Notes: generated by a model from the letters alone, not told the origin. Positions 37,705 through 48,707 are shown, numbered from the stretch's first letter. The stretch: DNA of 64,000 bases from Stenotrophomonas maltophilia (GCF_013464485.1 NZ_RAUX01000010.1:122795-186794), one strand, 5' to 3'. Translations and numbers: made by a program.

Positions 37705-38130
37705 ATGCCCCGCGCCGACTTCTACCTGATCGCCAAGCCCCGTTTCCTGACCGAGCCGCTGCGGCTGGTCTGCGAACTGGCGCGCAAGGCCAACGACGCC
37801 GGGTTGTTCACCCTGGTGCTGGCCCGCGACCAGGCCCAGGCCGAGGAGCTGGACGAGCTGCTGTGGGCGTTCGACAACGATGCCTACATCCCGCATCAGA
37901 TTGCCGGCGAGGACATGGACGAGGAAGAGGCCCTGGTGCTGATCGCCGTGCCGGGCACCGACGCGCCGGCGCGCCCGCTGGTCATCAACCTGCGCGATGA
38001 GCCTTGGCTGGGCCAGTGCGAACGCGTGCTGGAAGTGGTCCCGGCCGATCCGGAAGCGCGCGAACCGCTGCGCGAACGCTGGCGCCAGTACAAGGCCGCC
38101 GGGTACGACCTGAACAAGCACGACATGTAA
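37705..38130 (+). CDS. holC: DNA polymerase III chi subunit
   Basis: A 141-residue subunit of the clamp-loader complex that links it to single-strand-binding protein. The family pattern is present: RADFYLIAKPRFLTEPLRLV at the N-terminus, ARDQAQAEELDELLWAFDND, YIPHQIAG, then PLVINLRDE and a helical C-terminus (RERWRQYKAAGYDLNKHDM). The length is the same as in relatives. It lies between pepA and valS, the arrangement seen in E. coli (pepA-holC-valS), which supports the call. A candidate partner psi gene lies at 42602-43114. Confidence 0.94.
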   Translation: MPRADFYLIAKPRFLTEPLRLVCELARKANDAGLFTLVLARDQAQAEELDELLWAFDNDAYIPHQIAGEDMDEEEALVLIAVPGTDAPARPLVINLRDEPWLGQCERVLEVVPADPEAREPLRERWRQYKAAGYDLNKHDM

Positions 38131-38202
38131 GCGCGCCCCGGCCCCCTTGATGGGCCGCCGCCGCGCCCTGATCCTTCAACGATTACCTCCTGGTTCCCCC
38201 GC

Positions 38203-41031
<2,829 letters not shown>

Positions 41032-41047
41032 CACCGCGCTCTGGTGC

Positions 41048-41142
41048 GTGCCAACCAAGGTTGGCACCTACCCCGCCTCCGCTCTGGTGGGTGCGGACCT
41101 TGGTCCGCACTGAGCGATGTGCCAGCCAAGGTTGGCACCCAC
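41048..41142. repeat. Cluster of three SMAG-type palindromes
   Basis: Three palindromes lie within 95 bases: GTGCCAACCAAGGTTGGCACCTAC (41048-41071), GTGG-GTGCGGACCTTGGTCCGCAC (41087-41110) and GTGCCAGCCAAGGTTGGCACCCAC (41119-41142). They share the CCAAGG / CCTTGG centre but have different arms, and GTAG alternates with GTGG. They follow valS and precede the EamA gene. Confidence 0.85.
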
Positions 41143-41181
41143 CAAATCCGGAACGTTTCACCCGCATGGCATCATCGCCCG

Positions 41182-42003
41182 ATGCCTCTTTCCATTTTCC
41201 TGCTGGTCCTCGCGGCTGCGGCCCTGCACGCCAGCTGGAATGCGATCGTCAAACGCGGGCCGGACAAATTCCTCGGCACCGTACTGGTCACCGGCAGCGC
41301 CGCGCTGCTGTCGGCGGCCGCCCTGCCCTTCCTGCCGTTCCCGGCCGCGCACAGCTGGTCGTGGCTGGGCGCGTCGGTGCTGCTGCAGGTGACGTACTAC
41401 GGCCTGGTCGCACGCTGCTACCAGCAGGTCGACATGAGCCTGGCCTATCCCCTGATGCGTGGCAGCGCGCCGATCCTGGTTGCGCTGGCCGGCACCCTGC
41501 TGGGCGAGCAGCTGCCACCGGCGGCATGGCTGGGCGTGGTGCTGGTCAGCACCGGCATCCTGTGCATGGCACTGGGTGCGCGCGGTGGCCAACTGCGCTT
41601 GCCACTGCTGACCGCGGCGATGATCGCCACCTACACCCTGGTCGATGCGCAGGGCGCGCGCCAGTCCGGCAGCGCACTCAGTTACACGCTGTGGCTGTTC
41701 CTGCTGTCGGGCATTCCCCTGCCGTTGTGGGCGTTGTACACGCGCGGCGGCGCGGTGCTGGACTATGCGCGGCAGCATTGGCCGCTGGGTCTGGCCGGCG
41801 GCGTCGGCACCACGGCGTCCTACGCGATGGCCTTGTGGGCGATGACCCAGGCGCCGGTGGCGATGGTCTCGGCGCTGCGCGAATCATCGATCCTGTTCGC
41901 GCTGCTGATCTCGGTGTTCCTGCTGCGCGAACGCATACCGCGCGCGCGCTGGCTGGCGGCGGCGTTGATTGTGGGTGGGGTATTGGCATTGCGGCTGGCG
42001 TGA
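41182..42003 (+). CDS. EamA/DMT-family membrane transporter
   Basis: A 273-residue inner-membrane protein with about ten hydrophobic segments in two repeats, the layout of drug/metabolite transporters. The first EamA half has LHASWNAIVKRGPDKFLG (second helix) and SLAYPLMRGSAPILVALAG. The second half has TTASYAMALWAMTQAPVAMV and ALRESSILFALLISVFLLRE. The helices end with RWLAAALIVGGVLALRLA. The ATG at 41182 starts directly with the first membrane helix. The substrate is unknown. The gene stands alone between two groups of SMAG repeats. Confidence 0.88.
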   Translation: MPLSIFLLVLAAAALHASWNAIVKRGPDKFLGTVLVTGSAALLSAAALPFLPFPAAHSWSWLGASVLLQVTYYGLVARCYQQVDMSLAYPLMRGSAPILVALAGTLLGEQLPPAAWLGVVLVSTGILCMALGARGGQLRLPLLTAAMIATYTLVDAQGARQSGSALSYTLWLFLLSGIPLPLWALYTRGGAVLDYARQHWPLGLAGGVGTTASYAMALWAMTQAPVAMVSALRESSILFALLISVFLLRERIPRARWLAAALIVGGVLALRLA

Positions 42004-42010
42004 GCAGACC

Positions 42011-42096
42011 GTGCCAACCAAGGTTGGCATCTATCACGGCAGGTGATGTGTCGATGACGGCGGAGATCCATCGGTAGTGCCAGCCGCTGGCCGGCA
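42011..42096. repeat. Two SMAG-type palindromes after the transporter gene
   Basis: GTGCCAACCAAGGTTGGCATCTAT (42011-42034) and GTAGTGCCAGCCGCTGGCCGGCA (42074-42096) lie between the convergent EamA and rimI genes. The second belongs to the same sub-type as the repeat before etfB. Confidence 0.8.
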
Positions 42097-42107
42097 GCCC
42101 TTCTCCG

Positions 42108-42605
42108 TTACAGCGGCGGCATCGCCTGCAGGTCACCGTCGACCAGCTCGATGGCCATCACCACCGCATCCTCGCGGCCCTGTGCCGCCGGGTAGTAGCG
42201 TGGACGGCGGCCGATCTCGTTGAAGCCTTCGCTGTGGTACAGCGCCAGCGCAGGTGTGTTGGACGGACGCACTTCCAGGAACACGCGCTGCGCACCCCGG
42301 TTGCCCGCCAACTGCACCAGTGCGCGCAGCAGTTGACGACCCAGCCCACGCGATTGCGCCAGCGGATCGATGCAGACGTTGAGCACATGGGCCTCGTCGG
42401 CAGCGATGCTGAGCACGCCGTAGCCGATCAACTCGCCGTCGCGCTCCATTGCCAGACCGGGATAACCGGCACGCAGGCAATCGACGAAGATGCCGCGGGT
42501 CCACGGGAACGGATAGCCGCGCACCTCGATGGCCATCACCGCATTGAGGTCACTTTCGCGCAATGCGCGCAGGCTGACCGGGCCGGGCTGGCTGACCGCG
42601 CTCAT
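42108..42605 (-). CDS. rimI: Ribosomal protein S18 alanine N-acetyltransferase
   Basis: A 165-residue GNAT acetyltransferase that acetylates the N-terminus of S18 in E. coli. The N-terminal part has LRALRESDLNAVMAIEVRGY. The acetyl-CoA loop is LAQSRGLGRQLLRALVQLA (Q/RxxGxG/A type), followed by FLEVRPSNTPALALYHSEGF and REDAVVMAIEL. The ATG at 42603-42605 overlaps the stop of the upstream gene by four bases. The order upstream-gene then rimI mirrors holD-rimI of E. coli. Confidence 0.92.
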   Translation of the reverse strand: MSAVSQPGPVSLRALRESDLNAVMAIEVRGYPFPWTRGIFVDCLRAGYPGLAMERDGELIGYGVLSIAADEAHVLNVCIDPLAQSRGLGRQLLRALVQLAGNRGAQRVFLEVRPSNTPALALYHSEGFNEIGRRPRYYPAAQGREDAVVMAIELVDGDLQAMPPL

Positions 42606-43114
42606 GCACCGCCCCGCTTGCGCAGGGCACGCAACTGCGGCCACAACGCGCGCTTGGCGGCCGGATCCTGGCGCAGCTGGTCCAGCGGCCAGCTGTCCAT
42701 CAGCGCCTGCGTGGCGGGATCGTTGGGATTGCAGCCGGAGGCACGCAGCAGTGCGATCTGCAGGCGATCCGGGAGCCGCACCACCGGTTGCCGGGCATTG
42801 CCACCCGGCAGCGGTCGGACCGGTGCCGGCGCGGTATCCGGTGCAGTGACGGGGGTCTCGCGACGCGGCGATGCCGGGCGCTCCTGGCGGGATGCCGGAG
42901 CGGATTCGCCGCGGGGTTCCAGCGATGGAGATGCAACGCCGACCCGCGTCGATTCCGCTGGGGGCGCGGCGGCCGCCTCGGCTTCGGCCACGCTCAACTG
43001 CAACGCGGCGTCCAGTTCGGCGGCCAGCTGGCCGTCGTGATACACGGTGTAGCCCATGGCCTGCAGCCAGGCCTGCTGGGCCGGTGACCACAGCACGGGC
43101 AGGTCCTGGCTCAC
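42602..43114 (-). CDS. holD: Probable DNA polymerase III psi subunit (divergent HolD)
   Basis: A 170-residue protein that would usually be annotated as hypothetical. The C-terminal 30 residues (WPLDQLRQDPAAKRALWPQL) match the end of E. coli psi (ALTDLRANPTARAALWQQI) in the D-LR-xP-A-xALW-Q pattern. The N-terminus (QQAWLQAMGYTVYH) resembles psi's WQLQQLGITQW. Between them lies a Pro/Ala/Glu-rich linker (about 50-115) that makes the protein some 35 residues longer than the enteric one. Translation starts at GTG (43112-43114), overlapping the pssA stop, and its own stop overlaps rimI. holD precedes rimI in E. coli too, which supports the assignment. It would join chi to the clamp loader. Confidence 0.7.
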   Translation of the reverse strand: MSQDLPVLWSPAQQAWLQAMGYTVYHDGQLAAELDAALQLSVAEAEAAAAPPAESTRVGVASPSLEPRGESAPASRQERPASPRRETPVTAPDTAPAPVRPLPGGNARQPVVRLPDRLQIALLRASGCNPNDPATQALMDSWPLDQLRQDPAAKRALWPQLRALRKRGGA

Positions 43115-43887
43115 GCGGCCTCGGGCTTCTTGCGCAGGCGCTGCACGGCCCACATCACCGGACCGGACAAGGCGTACAGGATGCCCACCGCGAACAGCAC
43201 GCGCGGCAGATCAATGACCGCGATGGCGATCGCCACCGGCACCAGTGCCAGCACCAGGAACGGCACGCGATCGGAACGGCCGCCCTTGGCGGCACCGCCC
43301 TTGAAGCTCCAGAAGCGGATGCGGCTGACCATCAGCAACGCCGCGACGATCGTCACCGCCAGCGCCACGTAGCGCAGCTGGTTGCCGTCCCAGCCCAGGT
43401 TGCCATCGGCGAAGGCCCAGACGAAGGACATCATCAGGCCGGCCGCAGCCGGGCTGGCCAGGCCGACGAACCAGCGCTTGTCGACCACCGCCACCTGGGT
43501 GTTGAAGCGGGCCAGGCGCAGTGCCGCGCAGGCGGCATACAGGAACGCCACCGCCCAGCCGACCCGCCCGAGCAGCGGGTCATCGAACTTCAGCCACGAC
43601 AGCGACCAGTGGTACATCACCAGCGCCGGGGCCATGCCGAAACTGACCAGATCGGCCAGCGAGTCGTACTGCACGCCGAACTCGCTGCTGGTACCGGTCA
43701 GGCGCGCCACGCGCCCGTCCAGGCCATCCATCACCGCCGCCACGAACACGGCGATGCTGGCATTGACGAAATCCCCGTTGGCCGCGGCGATGATCGCGTA
43801 GAAGCCGGCGAACAGGCCAGCGGTGGTGAACAGGTTGGGCAGCAGGTAAATCGTGCGCGAACGCGGCGGCGGTGTGATCGGGTCCAT
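43111..43887 (-). CDS. pssA: CDP-diacylglycerol-serine O-phosphatidyltransferase
   Basis: A 258-residue integral membrane enzyme that makes phosphatidylserine, the precursor of phosphatidylethanolamine. The CDP-alcohol phosphotransferase signature DG-x2-AR-x8-G-x3-D-x3-D is complete in DGRVARLTGTSSEFGVQYDS. Six to eight hydrophobic helices follow, with SFGMAPALVMYHW and ACAALRLARFNTQ as in type II PssA. The ATG at 43885-43887 is chosen. Its stop overlaps the GTG of the next gene, so pssA, the psi candidate and rimI form one operon. Confidence 0.93.
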   Translation of the reverse strand: MDPITPPPRSRTIYLLPNLFTTAGLFAGFYAIIAAANGDFVNASIAVFVAAVMDGLDGRVARLTGTSSEFGVQYDSLADLVSFGMAPALVMYHWSLSWLKFDDPLLGRVGWAVAFLYAACAALRLARFNTQVAVVDKRWFVGLASPAAAGLMMSFVWAFADGNLGWDGNQLRYVALAVTIVAALLMVSRIRFWSFKGGAAKGGRSDRVPFLVLALVPVAIAIAVIDLPRVLFAVGILYALSGPVMWAVQRLRKKPEAA

Positions 43888-43967
43888 GGAATCCAGTTTA
43901 ATCGACTTGCCAGTGCTCGGCGCCAATGCTGCAATCGGCGTTCTACGCCCATTCCATGGAGTTTGCC

Positions 43968-44342
43968 ATGCGCGCCCTGTACTGCCTTGGATGCCTGCTG
44001 CTGTTGGCCAGTGCCAGCGCCGTGGCCGGCCCAGTCTATAAATGGAAGGACGCCAATGGCGTGACCCAGTACTCGGAGACCCCGCCGGCCGGCAAGAAGT
44101 TCGAGACCCGCGAGCAGGCACGCAGCCCGCAGCCCGCGGCCAGCGCCGAAACCCCGGCCGCGCCGGTGCCGGAGCAGTGCAGCACCGCCCGTGCCAACCT
44201 GGCCCTGCTGGACGGCTCCGGCCAGGTGATGCAGGACACCAATGGCGACGGCAAGGCCGATACCCCATTGACCCCGGAACAGCGCAGCGCGCAGAAGGGA
44301 TTGGCGGAAGCCGCCATCAAGGCGTACTGCCCGGCGGAGTGA
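43968..44342 (+). CDS. Exported DUF4124-domain protein
   Basis: A 124-residue periplasmic protein. The signal peptide MRALYCLGCLLLLASASAVA is followed at once by the DUF4124 core GPVYKWKDANGVTQYSETPP, a small beta module common in proteobacterial envelope proteins. The remainder is Pro/Ala-rich, then has a helix with one Cys (EQCSTARANLALLDG), a DTNGDGKAD loop resembling a calcium-binding turn, and a terminal Cys (KAYCPAE). The two cysteines may form a disulfide. The ATG at 43968 has GGAG seven bases upstream; ATG 43956 is an alternative. Function unknown. Divergent from pssA. Confidence 0.8.
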   Translation: MRALYCLGCLLLLASASAVAGPVYKWKDANGVTQYSETPPAGKKFETREQARSPQPAASAETPAAPVPEQCSTARANLALLDGSGQVMQDTNGDGKADTPLTPEQRSAQKGLAEAAIKAYCPAE

Positions 44343-44421
44343 GGGTATCGGCAGGGCTTGCAGCCCTGCACCTGCTCAATGCAAAAGCAAAAGCAAAAGC
44401 CAGAGCGGCATTCCGTGGGAT

Positions 44422-44523
44422 GGCGGGGCACTGTGGGTTTGCGGGGACGCCGTAAACCCGTCCATGGGGGCTTGGTCGCCGCATCCATGCGGCTCACACC
44501 CCGCAAACCCACAGTGCCCCGCC
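44422..44523. repeat. Long hairpin with 52-nt loop (unit C)
   Basis: Perfect 25-bp arms (44422-44446, 44499-44523) around a loop of exactly 52 nt. The inner stem is GCCGCAT-CC-ATGCGGC (44478-44493). Relative to unit A1 two base pairs of this inner stem are swapped on both sides (44480 with 44491, 44481 with 44490), so pairing is kept. Confidence 0.85.
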
Positions 44524-44685
44524 TTCGACAGATTCCGGCGGCTGTTGGTAGGTGTCGACCTTGGTCGACACAGTAGGTCCACGCCATGCGTGGATGACTC
44601 ATTCGATATCTGACAGATGTGTCGACCAAGGTCGACACCCACCAAGGCAATACGTCGTTCCGACAGATCGCGGAAAACTGTCGAA

Positions 44686-44787
44686 GGCGGGGTGGGTCAG
44701 GTTGCGGAGGTGTCAGCCGCATGGATGCGGCTGCCAAGCCCCCAGGGACGGGTTTACGGCGCCCCCCGCAACCGGACCCACCCCGCC
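44686..44787. repeat. Long hairpin with 52-nt loop (unit D)
   Basis: Arms 44686-44710 and 44763-44787 pair at 23 of 25 positions around a 52-nt loop. The loop is in reverse orientation to unit C and matches it at 47 of 52 positions. The right arm equals that of unit A1. Confidence 0.85.
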
Positions 44788-44920
44788 ATCCCACGTATAG
44801 CCCGCTGTTGCCGTTGCTGTTGACGTTGCTTGAGGCGGGTGCAGGGCGCAGCCCTGCCAGTACCCCCCACCCCGGCCGGGCTGGCAGAATAGGCGTCTCT
44901 GCCGTTATCCGAAGCCGACG

Positions 44921-46624
44921 ATGCGCCTCTCCCAGTTCCACCTGCACACCACCAAGGAAACCCCCAGCGACGCCGAGCTCACCAGCCACCGGCTGATGCT
45001 GCGTGCGGGCATGATCCGCAAGCTGGCATCGGGCCTGTACACCTGGTCGCCGCTGGGCCTGCGTGTGCTGCGCAAGGTCGAGCGCATCGTCCGTGAGGAA
45101 ATGGACCGGGCCGGTGCCGTGGAATTCCAGATCCCGACCATCCAGCCGAAGGAACTGTGGGAGCAGACCGGGCGCTGGCAGAAGTTCGGCCCGCAGCTGC
45201 TGAAGATCAAGGACCGCAAGGACCAGGTGTTCTGCTACAGCCCGACCGCCGAAGAAGCCGCCTGCGACTTCGCGCGCAGCGAGCTGTCCAGCTACAAGCA
45301 GCTGCCGGTGAACTTCTACCAGGTGCAGACCAAGTTCCGCGACGAGATCCGCCCGCGTTTCGGCGTGATGCGTTCGCGCGAGTTCCTGATGAAGGACGCC
45401 TACTCGTTCCACCTCCACGATGAGTGCCTGGTGCGCGAGTACGAGAACATGAAGTCGGCCTACAGCCGCATCTTCACCCGCCTCGGCCTGGATTTCCGCA
45501 TGGTGCAGGCCGACTCCGGTGCGATCGGTGGCGATGCCTCGCAGGAATTCCACGTGATCGCCGATTCCGGCGAGGACGCGCTGGTGTTCTCCACCGGCTC
45601 GGATTACGCAGCGAACATGGAAGCGGCCATTGCGGCCGATCCGGCCCCGCGTGCGGCCGCCGGCGAAGCCATGCGCAAGGTCGACACCCCCACCCAGAAG
45701 ACCTGCGAGGACGTCGCGGCCCTGCTCGGCATCGACCTGCAGCGCACCGTGAAGTCGGTGGCGCTGGTCGCCGGCGAAGGCGACGCACAGCAGTTCGTGC
45801 TGGTGCTGGTGCGCGGCGACCATGAAGTCAACGAAATCAAGCTGGCCAAGGTCGCCGGCTTGGACGAGCAGCGCTTTGCCAGCGAAGCGGAAATCGCCGA
45901 TCACCTGGGCAGCGTGCCGGGCTTCCTCGGCCCGGTCGCTCCGGCCAGGGCCATCCGCGTGGTCGCCGATCGCGAAGTGGCGGCCATGTCCGACTTCGTC
46001 GTGGGTGCCAACGAAGCAGGTTTCCATCTGGCCGGCGTCAACTGGGGCCGCGACCTGCCGGAACCGGAAGTGGCCGACATCCGCAACGTGCGTGCCGGTG
46101 ACCGCGCGCTGGACGGTGGCGAATTGAAGATCGCCCGTGGCATCGAAGTCGGCCACGTGTTCCAGCTCGGCCGCAAGTACGCCGAAGCACTGGATGCCAC
46201 CGTGCTGGACGAGAACGGCAAGGCCGCGGTGATGGCGATGGGCTGCTATGGCATCGGCATCTCGCGTGTGGTGGCTGCCGCGATTGAACAGAACCATGAC
46301 GATGCCGGCATCATCTGGCCGGACGCGATGGCGCCGTGGCAGGTGGTGGTGTGCGTGATCAACCCGAAGGGCGACGCTGCCGTGGCCGATGCCGCTGGCA
46401 ACCTGCTGCAGGAACTGCGCGACGCGGGCCTGGATGCGGCACTGGATGACCGTGGCCTGCGCCCGGGTGCGATGTTCGCCGACATGGAACTGATCGGCAT
46501 TCCGCACCGCGTGGTGGTGAGCGAGCGCGGCCTGGCCGCCGGTACCTACGAGTACCGCTCGCGCCGCGCCAGCGAAGCGGAAAGCCTGGACAAGGCCACC
46601 CTGCTGCAGCGCCTGCAGGGTTGA
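44921..46624 (+). CDS. proS: Prolyl-tRNA synthetase (bacterial type with editing insert)
   Basis: A 567-residue class II synthetase. The N-terminal catalytic core shows motif 1 around [20 protein letters not shown], motif 2 ([20 protein letters not shown]) and motif 3 ([17 protein letters not shown]). The INS editing domain lies between about 225 and 385 ([20 protein letters not shown], then [10 protein letters not shown]), which hydrolyses Ala-tRNA-Pro. The anticodon domain is C-terminal ([20 protein letters not shown]). It starts at ATG 44921, 53 bases after composite element copy 2. A strong terminator follows the stop. Confidence 0.96.
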   Translation: MRLSQFHLHTTKETPSDAELTSHRLMLRAGMIRKLASGLYTWSPLGLRVLRKVERIVREEMDRAGAVEFQIPTIQPKELWEQTGRWQKFGPQLLKIKDRKDQVFCYSPTAEEAACDFARSELSSYKQLPVNFYQVQTKFRDEIRPRFGVMRSREFLMKDAYSFHLHDECLVREYENMKSAYSRIFTRLGLDFRMVQADSGAIGGDASQEFHVIADSGEDALVFSTGSDYAANMEAAIAADPAPRAAAGEAMRKVDTPTQKTCEDVAALLGIDLQRTVKSVALVAGEGDAQQFVLVLVRGDHEVNEIKLAKVAGLDEQRFASEAEIADHLGSVPGFLGPVAPARAIRVVADREVAAMSDFVVGANEAGFHLAGVNWGRDLPEPEVADIRNVRAGDRALDGGELKIARGIEVGHVFQLGRKYAEALDATVLDENGKAAVMAMGCYGIGISRVVAAAIEQNHDDAGIIWPDAMAPWQVVVCVINPKGDAAVADAAGNLLQELRDAGLDAALDDRGLRPGAMFADMELIGIPHRVVVSERGLAAGTYEYRSRRASEAESLDKATLLQRLQG

Positions 46625-46630
46625 TCGGGG

Positions 46631-46661
46631 AAAGACCGGGGCATGCCCCGGTCTTTTTTTT
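46631..46661 (+). terminator. Rho-independent terminator of proS
   Basis: A perfect 22-base palindrome AGACCGGGGC / GCCCCGGTCT (46633-46654, centre AT) runs straight into eight T residues. It starts nine bases after the proS stop. Confidence 0.95.
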
Positions 46662-46757
46662 GTCCCCCATCCATGGGATCGATATTGCAGCGGACATAAT
46701 CCGGTCAAAATCGACGCAATGCAGCCGGGACGCCGCCACGCCATGACCCTCCTGCAT

Positions 46758-46786
46758 TTGTGCTGGGATTAATTCATCTTTATTCT
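46758..46786 (+). promoter_or_regulatory. Candidate sigma-70 promoter of the H-NS-like gene
   Basis: TTGTGC (46758-46763) and TATTCT (46781-46786) are 17 bases apart in the A+T-rich gap before the H-NS-like gene. Each hexamer matches consensus at four of six positions. Transcription would begin near 46793, giving a 55-base leader. Confidence 0.5.
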
Positions 46787-46847
46787 GTGCCGCGACGCCA
46801 TGGACTGGCTCGTCCCGTCCACATATTAGTTTCCGGAGTAACCGTAA

Positions 46848-47231
46848 ATGAGCATTGACCTGACCGGCCTGTCGGCACGCGAGCTGGGCGCCCTGATCCG
46901 TACCGCCAAGAAACAGCAGACCATCGTCGCCAAGCGCCGGCCGATCACCAAGGTCCGGGCCCAGCTGACCAAGCTGGCCAAGACCGAGGGTTACACCATC
47001 GAAGAACTGTTCGGCGGCGCCCCTGCCCCGCGCGCGCGCAAGGCCGCCCCGGCAGCCAAGGCGCCGTCGAAGACCGCCGGCCGCAAGCTGGGCAAGGTTG
47101 CGCCGAAGTACCGTAACCCGGCCAACCCGAAGGAAACCTGGACCGGCCGTGGCAAGCAGCCGCGCTGGATGGCCGAGCTGACCGCCAAGGGCAACAAGAA
47201 GCCGGAAGACTTCCTGATCAAGAAGGCCTGA
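46848..47231 (+). CDS. H-NS-family nucleoid protein
   Basis: A 127-residue DNA-binding protein. The N-terminal helix (MSIDLTGLSARELGALIRTA) should mediate oligomerisation but is short compared with enteric H-NS. An Ala/Lys/Pro-rich linker (about 58-85) leads to the C-terminal H-NS motif KYRNPANPKETWTGRGKQPR with following Trp, the AT-hook-like loop contacting the minor groove. The basic linker suggests extra nonspecific DNA binding. GGAG lies nine bases before the ATG. It is monocistronic, between two strong terminators. H-NS-like proteins usually silence A+T-rich DNA; the adhesin leader region at 22780-22930 would be a candidate target, which is inference. Confidence 0.88.
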   Translation: MSIDLTGLSARELGALIRTAKKQQTIVAKRRPITKVRAQLTKLAKTEGYTIEELFGGAPAPRARKAAPAAKAPSKTAGRKLGKVAPKYRNPANPKETWTGRGKQPRWMAELTAKGNKKPEDFLIKKA

Positions 47232-47250
47232 GGCCGGATCAGGTTGGAAT

Positions 47251-47280
47251 GAAAAACGCCGGCGGAAGCCGGCGTTTTTC
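47251..47280 (+). terminator. Rho-independent terminator of the H-NS-like gene
   Basis: A perfect 13-bp stem (GAAAAACGCCGGC with its complement) and a four-base loop, with A- and T-runs on the flanks, 20 bases after the stop. It can work in both directions. Confidence 0.95.
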
Positions 47281-47289
47281 ATTGAAGGT

Positions 47290-47358
47290 GTGTGGACCAA
47301 GGTCCACACCCACAAGAAGCACCCCCTCCCGGTGTGTGGACCAATGGTCCACACCTAC
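47290..47358. repeat. Two SMAG-type palindromes; one supplies a stop codon
   Basis: GTGTGGACCAAGGTCCACAC-CCAC (47290-47313) and GTGTGGACCAATGGTCCACACCTAC (47334-47358). On the minus strand the GTAG end of the second contains the TAG stop (47355-47357) of the exporter gene. Confidence 0.88.
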
Positions 47359-48614
47359 AGGGTTTTGCGAGCGGGCATCAGCAGGTTGCCGAACAGCAGG
47401 CCGGCCACCAGCGCCATCACCACGTTGAGCACGGTGAGGAACACGCTCTGGCCAGCGCCGACATCCTGCTGCTGGACCAGGGTCAGCACGCCACGCAGGC
47501 TGGTACTGCCGGGCACCATCATGATGATGCCGGGCAGGCGGATGATCGCACCCGGGCGGCCGACCAGGCGGCCGAACAGGTTGCCACCGGCGGTCAGCAG
47601 CATGGCCGACAGGAAGATGCCGGCCGGCGCGCCCCAGGCATGGCCACCGAACTTGGAGATGGCATAGCCGGCCACCGAGGCCGCGATCACCCACGGGTAA
47701 TCGCGGCGGTTGGCCTTGAACAGCATCGCGAAAGCGAATGCTGCGGTCAGCAGCGAGCCCCACTCCACCCACGGCCCCTGCGGCCGCGCGGCCCGGATCA
47801 CCGGATCAAGGCCCAGGACATCGGCCAGGGTCACCGCGATCATCGCGCCCACGCTGAGCTTCATGATGGTGGTCAACGCGCCGGCGAAGCGCGCGGTACC
47901 GGAGACCCAATGCTGGCTGGCGAGTTCATTGACCGCATTGGTCAGCGACATGCCCGGCAGCAGCACCACCAGCGAGGCAATGATCACCGTGTTGAGGTTG
48001 AGTGCGCCGACAAAAGACGCGACCAGGGTCGCGACCATGCCGGCCAACAGCGCCGCCAGTGCCTCGGCCGCTTCGCGGCTGGCCGGGCGACGGTCGGTGA
48101 CCATGCCGAGCAGGCCGATCATCAGGCCAATGACACCGGCGGTGGCGATGTCCAGCCACGGTAGCTTCCACATGCCGGCCACGCCGGCCGCGCCGAGGGT
48201 GAACGAAAGGATGGTGCGCAGCTTGCCGCGCCGGCCCGGATCCTTGTCCAGCTGGCGCAGCGCGGTGTGGCCCTGGGCAATGCTCATCCGGCCGTTGGCC
48301 ACTTCTTCGGCGATGTGGTCGGCGACGCTGAGCTTGTGCAGGTCGTTCTCGCCGGGTGCCAGGCGGATCACGCGGGTGATGTCGCTGGAGCCGATCGCCT
48401 GCGCCGGGTCGCTGAAGCTGAGGATGATACCGGTGGGATTCGACCACGGTTCACAATCCAGATCGAGCTGGCGGGCCAGTGCCACCACGGCCGTTTCCAG
48501 GCGCTGGGCCGTGGTGCCGTAGCTGTGCAGGCGTCCGGCGATCTCGGAAACAAAGGCCACGCGCTGTGCGTAGGTGGCCTGGGGCGTGGGGATCGTGTGA
48601 GCGTCTGCGGACAT
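47355..48614 (-). CDS. Threonine/serine exporter-family (ThrE-type) protein
   Basis: A 419-residue membrane protein joining both ThrE halves in one chain. The cytoplasmic N-terminal domain (about 1-120) has AGRLHSYGTTAQRLETAVVA and LSVADHIAEEVANGRMSIAQ, as in ThrE. About ten membrane helices follow (PWLDIATAGVIGLMIGLLGM, IIASLVVLLPGMSLTNAVNE and others), with the second, ThrE_2-like part after residue 290. Corynebacterial ThrE exports threonine and serine; the substrate here is assumed from the family. The ATG at 48612-48614 is used. The last Leu codon and TAG stop read CTG-TAG at the edge of a SMAG palindrome. Divergent from the lipid transporter operon. Confidence 0.88.
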   Translation of the reverse strand: MSADAHTIPTPQATYAQRVAFVSEIAGRLHSYGTTAQRLETAVVALARQLDLDCEPWSNPTGIILSFSDPAQAIGSSDITRVIRLAPGENDLHKLSVADHIAEEVANGRMSIAQGHTALRQLDKDPGRRGKLRTILSFTLGAAGVAGMWKLPWLDIATAGVIGLMIGLLGMVTDRRPASREAAEALAALLAGMVATLVASFVGALNLNTVIIASLVVLLPGMSLTNAVNELASQHWVSGTARFAGALTTIMKLSVGAMIAVTLADVLGLDPVIRAARPQGPWVEWGSLLTAAFAFAMLFKANRRDYPWVIAASVAGYAISKFGGHAWGAPAGIFLSAMLLTAGGNLFGRLVGRPGAIIRLPGIIMMVPGSTSLRGVLTLVQQQDVGAGQSVFLTVLNVVMALVAGLLFGNLLMPARKTL

Positions 48615-48707
48615 GCGCCGTAGTATTACCTACTGCCGGGCCGCACTGGATAAATTCATCCGGGTTCGACGCGATGCCCGATACAGAACGGTTATGCTGC
48701 GACCCGA

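Larger units (their letters stand above)
44343..44867. repeat. Composite palindromic element, copy 2 (about 525 bp)
   Basis: Fills the 578-base gap before proS; no gene is seen. The ends are inverted repeats built on GGGTATCGGCAGGGCTTGCA (left) and its complement ending in GTACCCCCC (right), each with its own small hairpin. Inside come an AAGCAA/AAGC tract, hairpin C (44422-44523), the box TTCGACAGATTCCGGC, a GTAGGTGTCGACC palindrome (44548-44571), TCCACGCCATGCGTGGATGA (44578-44597), a second palindrome (44619-44642), the box inverted, hairpin D (44686-44787) and a CTGTTG-type tract. The order is that of 1950-2570 read backwards. It begins right after the DUF4124 stop codon. Confidence 0.8.

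Noticed and set aside
44036-46744. A 902-codon open frame opposite proS and element copy 2
   Set aside because: Antisense shadow; it reads through the palindromic element, which is not coding.
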